Assembly (NCBI GenBank): GCA_029721515.1
Contig: CM056563.1
Coordinates: 18,109,954-18,173,953 of the forward strand
Reading direction: 5' to 3'
DNA from: Synanceia verrucosa
Taxonomy: Eukaryota; Chordata; Actinopteri; Perciformes; Synanceiidae
Length of the DNA stretch: 64,000 bases
Below, piece by piece: positions 25,801 to 38,090 of this stretch. The first letter of the stretch is position 1. Each line of letters starts with the position of its first letter. The notes under the pieces were generated by a model. That model did not search any database, had not been told where the DNA came from, and saw nothing but the letters and a program-made list of their open reading frames with translations. Position numbers and translations under genes: made by a program.

Positions 25801-28800
25801 CCCGAACTGGTTCTGGTGTTGGTTCCCGTACAGGTTCTGGTGTTGGTTCCCGAACAGGTTCTGGTGTTGATTCCCTAACTGGTTCTGGTGTTTGTACCCG
25901 AACTGGTTCTGGTGTTGGTTCCCGAACTGGTTCTGGTGTCGGTACCCGAACTGGTTCTGGTGTTGGTACCCGAACTGGTTCTGCGGTTGGTTCCCAAACA
26001 GGTTCTGGGGTTGGTTCTCGCATTGAGAACACTGCTTCCGTCGTGGGGTCTGGAGATTTTTCTTGTGCTGCTCCGGTCTGGCTGGACATCAATGCTGGTG
26101 CCTCTGCAGCAGACGGCACCACAGCTGGTTCTGGTTCCTCTGGCCCTGCAATGACAGCAGCAGCAGTAGCGATAGCTGCTGCAACAGCCACAGTGGCTGC
26201 CATTTCCTTTCCAGGTTCTGCAGCAGTTAGAGCTTTGGGTCCACGTTTCACTGGAGTCGGGGTGCTGCTGCCAACAGTTGTCTTAGGGGTGGAGGTCTTG
26301 GCTGCAGTTGTTTTCGAGCCAGGGGTCTTGGAAGGTGTGGGCTTACTGTCTTTTTTGGAACGAACAGGGGTCTTTGTGTCTGCAGCCTTCATAGCAGCAG
26401 GCTTTTTGGCAGCGGCATCTGATTTTGAGATTGATTTGGGGGTCTCAGGTTTTTCCGACTTTGTTGTAGAGGAAGGGTGAGTGAGGGGGGACTCTGCAAG
26501 TTTTTTGGATGCTGTGGCTCGTTTGGTAACATCTGAGGGAAAAAGTTCAAGGAATGATTAAACATTTAAAAAATAAACTGCATATTATAATTCATTAAAC
26601 AGCAAATGTAACTGTATGTCACTGTATTCAAATTTAAAAATCAATAGATGGTTGCATAAAGAACACAGATTTTATACAAACGAAAATAAAAACCTACCTT
26701 TTTTAACAGGAGTTGTGTTTCTGGATGTTTGTGGTGTTGATGGTTTGCCACCAGAGGGAGTAGTGGAGGTTAGTCTGGAGGCAGAAGGCTTGGTAGTGGT
26801 TGAGGGGGTCTTAGGAGTGGTGGTTTTGGCTGTAGCTGGGGAGCTCTTGGTTGTGCTGGTTGTGGGTGGCCGGTTGAGGCCTGTAGCAGGAAGAGATAAT
26901 GCTGCTGTACCTGGTGTAGGCCTGAACAAATAACACAAAGAAGAAGGTTGAGAAATACTGGTAGGAACAGCACAAAGAGCTGGAGCTACGTATGTGGGTA
27001 TATGTTCTTTTAGAAATCATTAACATCTCCACTGCCCTACTCTGGCTATAATTCAACATCTCCACAAGGCATATGAAGTGAGCTCAGCATCCCAAAAAAG
27101 GAATGAATTAATGAATTAACTGAAGGTGACTCAGGCGTTTCAGTTGTCAAGACACAGCTTGGGGCCAGCATCATGTGGCCAGCTCTTTACTGTAATTGCC
27201 TCAGAAGGGTTTTGACAGGGAGCAAGACTTTATTGTGTCATTTCTTAGTCATTTCTACTGCCAGAGAACAGCCTCAGTAACAGCACAGACATTCACAAGA
27301 TTGCTTGCACAGATTGAAAGACTAGAAAACAATACAAGTAGGGATAAGGAGAGGTGGGCGTTCAAGCAGCCAAGGCCTTGACCTAAATAACCTTTCGCCA
27401 CCATTGAAAACTGTCCTTTCAATGAAAAGAGGCTAGACTGATAGCCACTATTATTACTGATTCAAAAATGCTTACAATATATGAAGCAGGACAGTGCAAA
27501 AACATTTAGTGACGCAGCATATTACTGTTGAAATGTTTTTATTTGCTCTTATCTGTCATATTTACCGTCTTTTACAAATTTGAATAATTTTGTCTCATTA
27601 ACGTTTTCGGAGTTCTGCTGTAAATAGTGAATTTCTACTGCAAATATCACATTTATGCTGTTAATTTCTGTTGTAAGTACTACGTTTTTGCTGTAAATAT
27701 TTTATTCTTATTATTTATTCTTATTATTTTATTTTATTATATTTTATTGTTAGCATTATATTTCTGCTCTAAAAATTGCTATCTATTGTATATATCACCT
27801 CTCTGCAAATACGGGTGTTTTATATTTTTGTACTTGTCTTTTATATCTTTATTTTTATTCCTTGTTTATGTGTGTCCTTAAGCTGAGAGACTCTACAAAA
27901 TTTCGTTATGCATGCATAATGACAATAAAGAATTTTGAAATCTATCTATCCATCCATCCATCATCTGAGGCCCAGGCCTGGCTCGTTCCTCCACAGCCTC
28001 ATGACAAAGTCCCCTGAGGTGCTGAGAAATGAAGCAGTCCAGGGGGTCAGGGAGTCACATTGGACCCGGGAGAGGCGTCCCAACCCCAGCCGACCTCCCT
28101 GATCTCTTGTCTATACCCACTGCCCGCAAGGGGCTGACACTTTAGTGCATTATGAATCCTCCTGTCTGCTCTGGCGGCCTGCCTGGCCCTGCTTCTATGT
28201 CACATCTGAGGGAAGTAACCTACATCTAGTAGTCCTGACAAGGCTGTGGTGTGCAATCTCCTGGGTCCACGCTACACTTACTGCCTGTTTCTAAATAAAG
28301 AAGTGAGCTAGTCCTGGCAGAAAGAGAACAGGGAGGTAGTGGGAGAGTGAAGACGGCTGGGACCGTGTTAATCTTTAATACTGAAAGGAGAACAAAAATA
28401 ACTTCTCCAAAACCCCCAGTTGGAGCCTTGGGCTGTGTTAAAAGCACGCTCATTGTGTAAGGGCAAAGAAGCGGTGCATGCTATTCACGACCTGGCAAAT
28501 GTAACAGAGTACGGTTCGGTAACATGAAATAAGACTAAGCCAGGGAGCAACACAATCTGGGAGTGGTCTCGTCAGAAGTTCAAACATTAGCTTTTACAGC
28601 TGATCCTCAACATTTAGATTTGGCTTTGGGGTAGTGAAAGACACGTTACTCATACTGAGGTTGTTGGGTCATGTCGAAAAAGTTTCACTAATCTAAAACC
28701 CATAAAAATCCAGCTATGGAAAACCACTAACAGGCTCATCAGTGACATGTCGATTTACTGTGTTTGAAGACTGTTTACTGGAAAATCAGAAAAGCTGTTA

Positions 28801-31800
28801 ATGGGGAAATTTGCTAATAAATGTGTTCTTGCAGCAAAACAAAGCCTCTCATCATTTTATAAAGGAGACGATGGAAGCTGGCACAGTGGGGGAAATGCAT
28901 ACTGTAGGTCAAGGTTGAACCAAATCATTGACAGAACTGGTCTTTGCTAAAAAATGATTTAGCCGACATTACATACACACATTTTATCTGAAATGACTTC
29001 GCTATAACATTGACGACAAAGTCCTGAACGTAAATTGGAAAACTGAATGAAACGTTAAGATTTTAAGCCTAAAATTGGTCGCCAATGAACAAGATGTTAA
29101 AAGGTGAAATGAGATAAGCTCTTGAAAAGAAATGTTTGAATCTGCAGCGCCTGGATCAAGAGAGTAAAAGATAAGAAAAGCATTACAGGGAGAGGAGAAA
29201 GAAGAGATTTTAAAGATACAGAACCTGGCATTGGAGATGAAGTATGCTGAGGGGATAGTCAGAGAGAGCATTCACTTAACCTGTCTGATAAAAGGAATAT
29301 GGATAACCCAAAAAGAAAAGACTACTATGGAAAGCACTGCAAATTAACCGGGCCACTGAGGAAGAGAGAGGAAAGAGATAGCGAGAAAGAGATGGGACAG
29401 AGGGGGCAGATAATATTCATCCGATTACACATTATCTTATATCAGTGTCGTCTTCTTCCTCATCGAATAAGGCAGTCTGTACAGACGAAATGCCGTTGCA
29501 GCAGTTAAGAGACCAGGCCGCAGTAAAATAAGGTCTTTTGTTCTAAGATCAGTAGTAGTTAAACAACAACCGGCCATGATGACAATGTCCAAATTCAGTG
29601 ATGCATTGATACTTGAATTATTTTAAGCTCAGCTAACAAAAAGCCTGACTGGGCTATTATTAGTTTGTCTTTGAATGACTTATATGAAACACATTTCACC
29701 GCAGGCTTTGGAGAGAGAGACAACACTATAAATCGGGGTTAAAGCAAATGCCAGACAGAAAAATCAGAAATGCACCAGAGCTGAAACATCTGATGACTGT
29801 TAGCTGCTACAGGCGCACTGAGGCACAATGGGAAAATATTTAAACTTTGCCTGAGGATCATTAATAATAATCTAGCTTTATTGTAACTACACATTTCCTT
29901 CATCATTGGAGTCGAGAACGGATTGCTGTGTGAAAACAGGGTTGCCTGCTAGTGCTGCTTTGTTGCGATATACAACAAGAGTCAGGCTATGATTTAAATA
30001 ATGAGATGCACAATGAAAGAGGGCAAATGAGTAGGCAGGAGCTAAGCAAGCATGCAGGCAGACATCTTCCCTGCAGCAAAGGCGACACACTATGATGGAA
30101 GAAACCTCCCTCCTCCCGAGATGAGCGGCAAATTAAAGATGATGCTCTGTTAATTAAGCACCAGATATATGGAGGTGGGATTTCCACCCTGGTTTAAGTG
30201 TCTTCTCAGGAAGGACACCGCTGTGAGACTAAGAGCACATTGGACATTTTATTGTTAAACAAACCCGATAAGAGAGCTCTGTAAATGTGATCATCCCTTT
30301 CCTAATTTATCTTTATGGTTGAGCCCTGAGCCACAGTGCTGCTCTGCACAAGCTGCACTAAAGCAGGAAGTGACGCACCCAGCGCTCTACATTATCATAC
30401 ATATATAATGTAGATGAAATTCCACCTAAACCCGATGACCTGCTCCTGTACTCTACTGTGCAAAATTCAAACTATATTGTTGTAATTATAAAAGCTTAAA
30501 GAGTTAAAATGTAGAGTTCAAATTTCACTCATCTTCTCCATCTATCATTTCCGATTTACTACAAATGTTTACAGTACTGTGAACAATGAAGCCCTTTGAT
30601 GTCTTCTTAATATTCAAGTGTTTCTGTTTGGTAGAATAAAAGGGAAAAGGAGAAAAGAAGGTGACAGGATCAGCAGAGCCATCTCTGAAGACCACCAGAC
30701 TAACAATGCTCTATCATCCCTGGGGCTAACTTGCTCTCATCCTGATGATTTCAAAACAGGAGGTGCCATTGATTTACATTACGATGCCTTCATGGCCACG
30801 CTCTATACAGTAAAAAAAAGAGCATTTGCCAAAGGTAAATTCCATTTAATATGTTCAAGATATGTAAATAGCACAACTGCTATAGACTATGAAAAAAAAA
30901 CACTGGTATCCACAAAGCATTTTCTCCGATGTCTATTTCATCCATCACATATCTGCAGTGAACGCCCCACAAACACACCCTTGCACATTCAAACCTTTGT
31001 CTAGCTCTCAAACATACACGCCTCCTTCTGTCCCTCTTTCCTCACCGACTCATTCCCACTAAATCCATTTGGTAATTGGCTCTGCGGCTGCGCCTCTATA
31101 AAATCATGGTAGCAGAAGAGCGCATCACAGAGTCATCTGCCACACCCAAAGCATGATAGAGGATTTACAGCCTGCGCAACATGTCGTCTGCTTCATGCTA
31201 TACTGTAGGACAGTGTGTGGGACCCTGAATGCCACACACACACCAGTGCTGGACCAGTGTATTACACAACAGTAATTTGTTAGATCACATGGAGGGTTGC
31301 ATTCAATCCAGTGCAATAAAAATTTATCATCCCTGTGGGACCATCAGTGAGGAACACAGCATGACTAATGTGGGAACACGGCTGGCTGAGAGATTGGCAG
31401 GAAATGCAAAACCACCTGATCGCCTGAAAGCGAGGTTGCCCCTATTTCTCCTCTCAGTTTGTACTGAAGGACTGAATACCCTTCCTTTGTCCTCTAATCT
31501 ACTATAGGGCAATATCACCTCATACTGAGACACCCTCTGGTACTGGCTTATTTTTTCCCACCTCTCTCACACATCCATGCACAGCCCTCACACTCGAAAT
31601 GTATCTCTGGCAGTCGTGATGGAAGCCCAGTAGGGACACATGACTTATTCAGACATACAGCTTCCATACTCCACTGCCACCATTTTCGTTCCACTTCACT
31701 CTCCTGCATCAGACAGCTCAGCGGCACGTGCGCACGAACCACGTGTCCGACAAGCCAGCACATATATGGCTCCCTTCCCCCGTTACCTCCACATCACACT

Positions 31801-33968
31801 GAGTAATATACCAGCAAATGAACACATGCGCTGCATTCTGATTAAATGCTGCTCCTACAATGCAGGCATCCATATATGTCCATCCACTGAAGCCCCTATA
31901 CAGCAAATACGTGGCACGCTGGAACGTCGTTTGCATGCTAACTGGACACAAATCGTCTTTGAAGCTGCCTAAGAAAACCCTGTTTTAAATTACTGTTTAT
32001 TCATGTTCTGTTAGTTTACATCCCAGCACACATGGACATGATGGTCAAACAACTCATAATGATATCTACCATGCAAATCAGCCACACACAGTGGATGAAC
32101 ACACATAATCGCTCACAGTTCTGCACATACAGGATACATGCTGATCTGTTCACTGTTCTGATGAGTCCAAACTGGCTCTGAGATTTTACCTTTTTGATAA
32201 TATAAAAAATGACTGATTACTGTTGATCTTTCACCTCATGTCTTTGTAAAATTTATTTTATAACAACACAGAAAAATGTGTCCACATACATATATTGATG
32301 CAGTTCGACAGTCCTGCTCTATACAATAGAATATGTGTCAATTTGATCATAAATGTTTACAGATAGTATGGTTAGCATCAGCTACGGTGGTGCTAATGGA
32401 CGATGGTGGCTCACTCTAGCAATCTGTGGCTGTGTACGGCTCATGATTGGCTTGGTGTGTGGGTGGGACCTCAATGGTGAAGCTTCAGTGGGAGGAAGTG
32501 GAGACAGTCCATCTATATATACAGTAAACGGTTGTAATAGACTCTTCACAACACACTCCTGACCCCATGAACAATATATCACTCAGTTCATCAACTCAGT
32601 TTCAACACCACCACTGACCGGTCAATGTCATCACAGACAGACTAAGTGCTGTGTGAGCTAGTTTCTGAAGTGGTGAACGGCTGTGACAATTAGGTCACTT
32701 TCACACCTAACCAAGCGGACTCGATTTGCTTGGCGGTGCTGAAAGTTGCAACATTGTTGCATTTTACACTCGGTTCTGCTTTCACACTGCAATTCCTGAA
32801 CCGCACCAAACTTTCTGAGCGTCAACAGTCAGGTATGTAACCTCACAGACTACAAACGGGTGAATTGGCAATCATGTTTTGTGCTTCGTTACATTATTTG
32901 AGGGAATGCTACAACGTTAACGTTGCCTACCTACATACTAGTGAACGCAACCGCCACTAATGCTAAGGTAGTTCCTCTGGGATTGAAGCTGTTAATTTTC
33001 TAACTTTGACAATATAACGTGTGACAAGACATCAGCATAGAGTTTAAGGGCTGTGACTGTTTGTAGTTGTGAATTTATGGGTTATGTTGTTCGGACTAAT
33101 GAGCTTAGCTATCTAACTGCTAACGGTGGTCACTCGTTGTTTGTTTTGGTCTGGAGTGTGCGCTGTACTTCCTCTACCCAAGATACACTGCGTATAGCGT
33201 CGCTACGTCAAGTACTACGTACATTTGGTCCTGTGAGCTTTCACACTGCATACGAACCGCACCAGGGTTCACTTGCAAACGAACCAAGACCCCCGTTTTC
33301 AAGCGGACTAGAGTTTGGTTCGCAGCAGAGTTCGTATGAGCTTTCACACCTGCCCAAACGAAGCAGATTATCTGAGGAAACACTGGTCTGTTTAAAGCGG
33401 ACCAAACGAGGACAGTGTGAAAGCGACCTTAGACCCACAAGTACAGACAAGCCTCCATAACTACTGTAGTGGTAGAGTTAACAATGTGCGGTGTGTGATG
33501 ATGTCAATGAAACTGATTAAAAAGAGCCAGACAAAGAATGAGCCATGGTAGAGTCACTGGCATCAACGGTCCAATTTAATTTGGCTGAAACCTTTTGGTG
33601 AATGGGAGGAAAAAAAACAATTGTGAGAGGCCTTAACTTAGATCAATGTCACTTAGTGAACCTGCGTTTGCTCTGCTCTTTTATTTGTGTGATAGCTGGA
33701 ACGTGCTGCGGAAGGAATTAAATCAATTGAGCCTTAAGAGTAACAGAGTAAACTGCAATAACCAATGTGTGTGTGTGTGTGTGTGACACCAAAAGTGGAC
33801 GTGACAGGGTGTGTCTGATGTGGCAATGAATGGGTTTTTTTCTATCTCTCTAACACTCAGCTGATAGCAGGCCTGAATTAAGGATTGAAAAAGGTTGGGA
33901 AAAGGGCAAGATCTCATTAAAGCAGAAATTGATGGCCTTGTCAAAGCACAACATGCATACAAATGCTG

Positions 33969-34000
<32 letters not shown>

Positions 34001-37000
34001 ACACAAATTCTTAATGAATATGCCCACAAGGGTCTGTGGTGCTGTCAGAGGAGCCTATCATCAGTAATGGTTCTACGTCTCTCGTGGGGATTCTGCTGCA
34101 GATAAATCCTTCTCAGGGCTACGATGTGCAACACACTTAACTGACTCATACCCTATCAACACAAAATACTGCATCTAAAGTGCACCAAGATAAACGCTAA
34201 TAATCCAATCTTAACCTGATTACAATACTAGCCTCAGCTGGATTTCAGCTCTGTTTTTTGACAAATAAGCTCATTAGTCGTTTTATTTAAAAGCCCGGCT
34301 TGTCACTTGATGATCGGGTACAACGGGGAGCATGAGCTGGGCATTGACACTAATGATGAAGGGTGAAAAGGAGATGATAGGACCCATACAAGCTCTTCTT
34401 GTACCGACTTATACAGTTCTAGGTCCTACACGGGGCTCATTTTATTTCTAAATTTCTAATTTTTAGTAAATAATTGTTTTTTTAAGATCAATCCACCAGT
34501 ATGGTCCCAAAATTATACCTTTAATGCTAAAATATTATTAATATTATTGTTATACAAGAATTTCCAAATTTACCGTTTCACAAAAAAGCAGAAGCTGTCC
34601 TGTCATTCCTGAACAATAAAATGCTTTAGTGGTTGTTCTTGATTAATTTCTGACCTCTTAGAGAATCCCAGTGTTCTGGCTCAAATTTGTATCTAAAAAG
34701 GTGAATTCAGGTTAATTTCCTCACTCCTGTTCAAAATGGTGAAATGTAGGTGTCAGAAAAGATGTAAAGTCTCCAAGTAGTTCAATCAATCATTTGGTGA
34801 TTGGAGTATAACATTAATATTCATATTCAACTGTTCAGAAAATTCTATTTAAAATAAACTAATGTGAAAAAGATCACTGATATTTGGTACTCTGCTTGTC
34901 AGAGATCTGTTCTGGGCTCCATATGTATAAATGCCTCGTTCTCGGTAAATAAACAATGCTAATTTTATTTTATACACAAAACCACATAATCATAAACATT
35001 GTTTTCTATTTCTGCCACTAGATCCCCTTGAATGCCACACTGCTCCTTTAAGTATCTTCCTTGGGTTGCTCTCCTGGTTTGTAATGGTTATAACCAAGTT
35101 TGCTACAGATAGTCCAGTCTGTTTGATGCAAGTGTTTGTATGTCTACACAGCCATACCAACGTGACACAACACATCATACCACACACCATGGTGGCATAG
35201 CAGCGAGGAAGAAAGAAGCTATTGCTCGGAGAAACAAACAAACAAACAAACAAGAAGTGGCGGCAGCGGAATGAGCCTCTGCTGAAAGAACAGTCAGACT
35301 CCTGAAGGCTGATCACTATCATGGCTGTCTCAGACAAAGGCCTTCTTCAGTCTGCTCTCCTGATCTTTTGCCCAGTCACCTCAGGACCCAACAACATGCA
35401 GACAGCGTGACTCAGGTGAGGAACACATGCTGATGGTACATAGACACACGCTGGTATACAGAAACCAAATAAAAATTTAAGAGTGTTCTCTTGTTGTCAG
35501 CTAATTCTTCCGACCTCCCCTCTCTAAACCCCACTCCTTCCCAAAACTTGTTTTATTAATAATGCTGCTGTATAATGCTTGCTCTGGTGAAACCCTGCGA
35601 GGCGTTCCTCTAAGGCTTGTTCTGACATTAGCTGGTCTCTGGCCTACTTATACGCACCCCTTCCAAGCTTCTATGTGGGGGATCATTGTTCGTCATTCCT
35701 CCAGGGTTTTGCTTCTTAAACAGGCTCATCTTTGAACCTGTGGCCAAGTGAAGCCTTCTGAACCAACTGCTTCTTACTTGGCACTGAGGAGCTTTGTAAT
35801 GCTGAACTTCCCCACAATTCTTATCTATTTGGAGATCTATTCAGATTTGTCACCGTTCTGAAGCAAATTTGCTGATTTTCTAGCAAAGGACAGAGCCCAC
35901 TTATAACACTTTTGCCTGGAGGATGCCTGAGAGGAGGGCTGATTTTAGACAGCCGCCTGTGCTTTCTACAGACACACGGAAAAGCTCTTTTGGACACGTG
36001 TTTGTACATGTACATACACTCCAGCAATGGTGAGGATTCACTTCTACACAAATGTCACACCTACCTGGTTGTCTTGGAAACAGGGGGCTTGGGTGAGGCA
36101 GTAGAGCTGGGCTTGGTGGGAGTTGGACATGTAGTCTTGGGAGCTGGAAGAGAGAAAACAATATCAAAACAGTAAAGAATATAGTGACCTAGAACACAAA
36201 TATAGGTCATGTCATATAGATGTAGGGCAAAAATATTTCTAGAATCCCAGCAGCCACTCTTCCATGTGTAATGTGTGTGTTGAATTCATCTTGTGTGCAT
36301 CTGTCCGCATAACATCACATTACACTGAACTCTCCTCATTAGAGTGGAGCTGTGAAAGCATTTCATGCTACGCTTACTGTGGATGTTTTTTCCCACATAC
36401 AGCCTACATTCTGAATGACACTACGTCTTTTTGTTTTTTGATGACATTTTCACCAACCTGGGGCCTTTTTAGCAGCAGCTGCAGTGGAGCTGGTTTTGAC
36501 ACTGTTAGCCGTTGCGGACGCCGGCTTCTTGGCTGCTGTCGTTCCAGTCATCGACTTTGCACCATTGGTGGTGGGGGAAGCCCCTGTGGCTTTCTTCTCA
36601 GCCACTTTGCTCTTGGAGGCTGGGGCCTGGCCTGTTGGTTTCTTGGAGGGAGCTGGGGTCGGGGCGCTCTTCTCGACTGCAGCATTTGCTGCCTTCTTAG
36701 CCACTCCATTGGTCTGGGGCTTGGACACGCCATTTGAGAGGCGGCTCTGGGATATGTTGGGCCGTGACACGGAAGCGGTCTTGGTTGGGTTGGTGGTGCC
36801 AGGTTTTGTCTTGGCAGTGCCCTTCTTGGTAGGCTTGGCTTTGGAGTCTCCTGAAGTCTTGTTGCTGGTCTTGGCAGTTGGAGTTTCCTTGGCCTGGTTT
36901 GGCTGGGGTTCCGGCTGGTCTGTCTCCCCTACAGGTTGCTGTGGCATCTCCTCCTCCGCTGGACTGGCTGCCTGGTTGGGCTGCTGTCCCACAGCTGGTG

Positions 37001-37076
37001 CTGCCTCATTTACTGGATTGGATTCCAGTGTTTCCATTGGCTCCAGTGCTGCCGTGGCAACTCCATCCGGCTTCAT
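18894..37076 (-). CDS. prr36: Large proline-rich, repeat-bearing, acidic protein, PRR36-like (APache/KIAA1107-like alternative); five coding exons
   Basis: Coding exons are 37076-36458, 36143-36065, 26921-26698, 26532-23194 and 19870-18894. Their lengths (619, 79, 224, 3339, 977) sum to 5,238 nt, giving 1,745 residues and a stop, and every junction keeps phase 1. Order of regions: residues 1-70 acidic and Pro/Gln-rich; about 70-400 basic, rich in Lys, Pro, Thr, Ser and Ala; about 479-630, 19 copies of an octapeptide like REPTPEPV; about 630-1420 acidic with Glu/Asp runs and an NPF motif near 1033; about 1497-1589 a Gln/Glu/Arg/Leu coiled coil; then CTIYEAMETSDEEDEA near 1605 and a tail ending VVEVETQH. 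No enzyme domain or membrane segment is visible. The start ATG has G at -3. The name rests on composition, the STPEELRDYDSSSGVES segment, and my recollection that PRR36 lies in the same chromosomal region as MCOLN1 in mammals. Function is unknown; a cytosolic scaffold is an inference. Confidence 0.68.
20938..21081. mobile_element. Small MITE with TTAAAGGTWCCC ends
   Basis: The left end is TTAAAGGTACCCAGTG and the right end, reverse complemented, TTAAAGGTTCCCTGTG, so the ends are inverted copies with two mismatches in 16. The element is about 144 bp. The outer TTAA may be the target duplication, as in piggyBac-type elements, but that is an inference. Confidence 0.6.
21976..22690. mobile_element. 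715-bp terminal-inverted-repeat element, class undecided
   Basis: The left end CAGGGGGGTTTTCCATCAA pairs with the reverse complement of the right end, CAGGGTGGTATTCCATCAA (17 of 19), and similarity continues into CGCTAA. There is no open transposase frame, so it is non-autonomous. A target-site duplication was not evident, so the superfamily is not assigned. Confidence 0.65.
23194..26532 (-). CDS. prr36: PRR36-like exon 5: octapeptide repeats and acidic region
   Basis: This 3,339-nt exon is open throughout, starting after ttccctcag and ending at GGCAG/GTAATG. It encodes a basic Ala/Thr/Pro part, an alanine-rich stretch (MAATVAVAAAIATAAAVIAG), the 19-copy octapeptide array, then a long acidic region with runs such as EEEEEEEEQKE and DDDEEEEDEDEE. 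A TAA lies 9 nt into the intron, so a retained intron would add only NV and stop. The clean donor and the phase-matched next exon favour splicing. Confidence 0.8.
25565..26020 (-). repeat. prr36: In-frame coding minisatellite, 19 x 24 bp (octapeptide array)
   Basis: Nineteen head-to-tail 24-bp units encode variants of REPTPEPV. The main types are REPTPEPV and RVQTPEPV, with rarer RVPTPEPV, RESTPEPV, RQPTPEPV and one WEPTAEPV at the edge. A degenerate partial unit (QEPSPQ) follows. Because the unit is a multiple of three and lacks stops in several frames, long antisense frames appear over it; these are shadows. Confidence 0.92.
26698..26921 (-). CDS. prr36: PRR36-like exon 4
   Basis: This is a 224-nt exon between acceptor tttgttcag and donor AAG/GTAGGT. 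It encodes RPTPGTAALSLPATGLNRPP followed by a Thr/Ser/Pro/Lys-rich stretch to NTTPVKK. It follows a 9.1-kb intron and precedes a 165-bp intron, and phase is kept on both sides. Confidence 0.72.
27830..27962 (+). mobile_element. LINE-like 3' tail
   Basis: The stretch ends ATGACAATAAAGAATTTTGA followed by (TCTA)n(TCCA)n, the usual 3' end of truncated fish LINE copies. No reverse transcriptase frame remains upstream; the 5' part is AT-rich and unassigned. Confidence 0.5.
32693..33428. mobile_element. PIF/Harbinger-type non-autonomous transposon
   Basis: The ends are GGTCACTTTCACAC and the inverse of GTGTGAAAGCGACC, 14-bp inverted repeats with one mismatch. Both ends abut TTA (32690-32692 and 33429-33431), the 3-bp TWA target duplication of PIF/Harbinger elements. 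The 736-bp interior repeats the CTTTCACACYG phrase and CGAACCGCACC-like blocks but has no transposase frame. Confidence 0.75.
33971..34003. repeat. (CA)n microsatellite
   Basis: The tract is a run of CA dinucleotides with one TA interruption; a shorter (GT)n lies at about 33766-33784. Confidence 0.9.
36065..36143 (-). CDS. prr36: PRR36-like exon 3
   Basis: This is a 79-nt exon between acceptor cttccag and donor CAG/GTAGGT. It joins phase 1 to phase 1 and encodes APKTTCPTPTKPSSTASPKP and then PVSKTTR, the same Lys/Thr/Pro composition as exons 2 and 4. It is too short to stand out alone; the phase fit and composition are the evidence. Confidence 0.7.
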
Positions 37077-37103
37077 CTCCCCTTGAGTGGTAGTGGTCCG
37101 GCT
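36458..37103 (-). CDS. prr36: PRR36-like exon 2: start codon and basic N-terminal region
   Basis: The acceptor is ccctgccttgcag at 37104 and translation starts at the ATG at 37076-37074, so 27 nt are 5' UTR. The exon ends at CCCCAG/GTTGGT (36458). It encodes an acidic start (MKPDGVATAALEPMETLESN) and then a Lys/Thr/Pro/Ser-rich stretch with VSRPNISQSRLSNGVSK. An open frame runs past the ATG into the intron, but only through a TTG. Confidence 0.75.
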
Positions 37104-37383
37104 CTGCAAGGCAGGGCTGACTTAGAGCTCACAGGAGGGCCTCAGGTCTACAGGCTTTCTGGAAACGGCAAGGTCTGGTCTGGAGGAAGACAGGTGGACA
37201 ATATTATACTGTACAGTTTGTCAACAGCAAGACAAAACATGAAAAGCAGTTTGCTATCCCTCCAGTCTGTACACAGAGCACCTGGAATGTTGTTAATGCC
37301 AGGGATCAGATAAAGTGAAGGCTAGTATCTTGGGCTGGGTTTCTCTACAAAGAATGACATAAATACACACCTTTAACGCTTTG

Positions 37384-37650
37384 CTATCAGAATCAGAAAA
37401 AGTTCATTGCTAAATAAGTTTACACATACAAGGAATGTTATATTCACTCATTAGTTTCTTGGAAGTCATTTAACATGGTAAAAGCATAAATAATCAATCA
37501 ATCAATCAATCAATAGATAAATGACACAAAAAAACCCAAAAGTAAAGAGGTTGTAGGGGGGTCAGCCTAAGCATGTAGTATATGTATGATGGGTTGAACA
37601 GTCTGTCCACTGCCCTCAGACAGAAGCTGTCATTCAGTCTGTTGGTTTGT
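37384..37650. repeat. Fish interspersed repeat fragment with (AATC)n
   Basis: It begins with ATCAGAATCAGAAAAAG and TTTACACATACAAGGAAT, a phrase common to many fish repeats, includes an (AATC)n tract at about 37492-37515, and ends with CACTGCCCTCAGACAGAAGC. It is probably the 3' part of a LINE; the class is uncertain. Confidence 0.5.
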
Positions 37651-38090
37651 ATTTGACTATGTTGACTAATGAGAGCTTAATCACAAGAGAAGCAGAAGTG
37701 TATCTAGGACAATGCAGCACATACATACATCATACATCAAAGCTTCAAGTCGTACTCAGAGGGAAACAATTGGAACAACACATTTCATGTTCTGTCTCAA
37801 AGACTGCACATGGATTGGCAGAGGAGTACATGTCTACTGCAGAAACAACACATTCTACTAATAGCTGTCATCATTTTCAAGGCCAACTGCAGTGTTGTGG
37901 CAAATGGTCCCTTCTGTGATACTAAAAGCTCAGTGACACACTTGGCCAACCAAACCACTACCAGTTGGCTTCTTTTTATGCGTCAGTACAAAATGGCATC
38001 AAAGTCACTAGTGCAGAAGATTAGTTTTCCGAGATAGTACACTTATGGGAGCGCAAAATGTTTTAGCACGCAAGCTGCACACACTCGTAT

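Larger units (their letters stand above)
26922..36064 (-). other. prr36: Intron 3 of the PRR36-like gene
   Basis: The intron is 9.1 kb with no convincing exon inside; the phase of exons 3 and 4 needs none. It contains a LINE-like 3' tail near 27.9 kb, a PIF/Harbinger-type MITE at 32.7-33.4 kb, and GT/CA and AAAC microsatellites. Confidence 0.6.

Noticed and set aside
25565..26020. Regular 24-bp repeats resembling an array
   Set aside because: Units are head-to-tail with no spacers and lie in a coding exon, so this is a minisatellite, not a CRISPR array.
25473..26480. 335-codon plus-strand frame rich in GSGVGSRTGSG
   Set aside because: It is the antisense image of the 24-bp minisatellite exon. 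The minus frame has matched splice sites and protein-like sequence on both sides; the plus frame does not.
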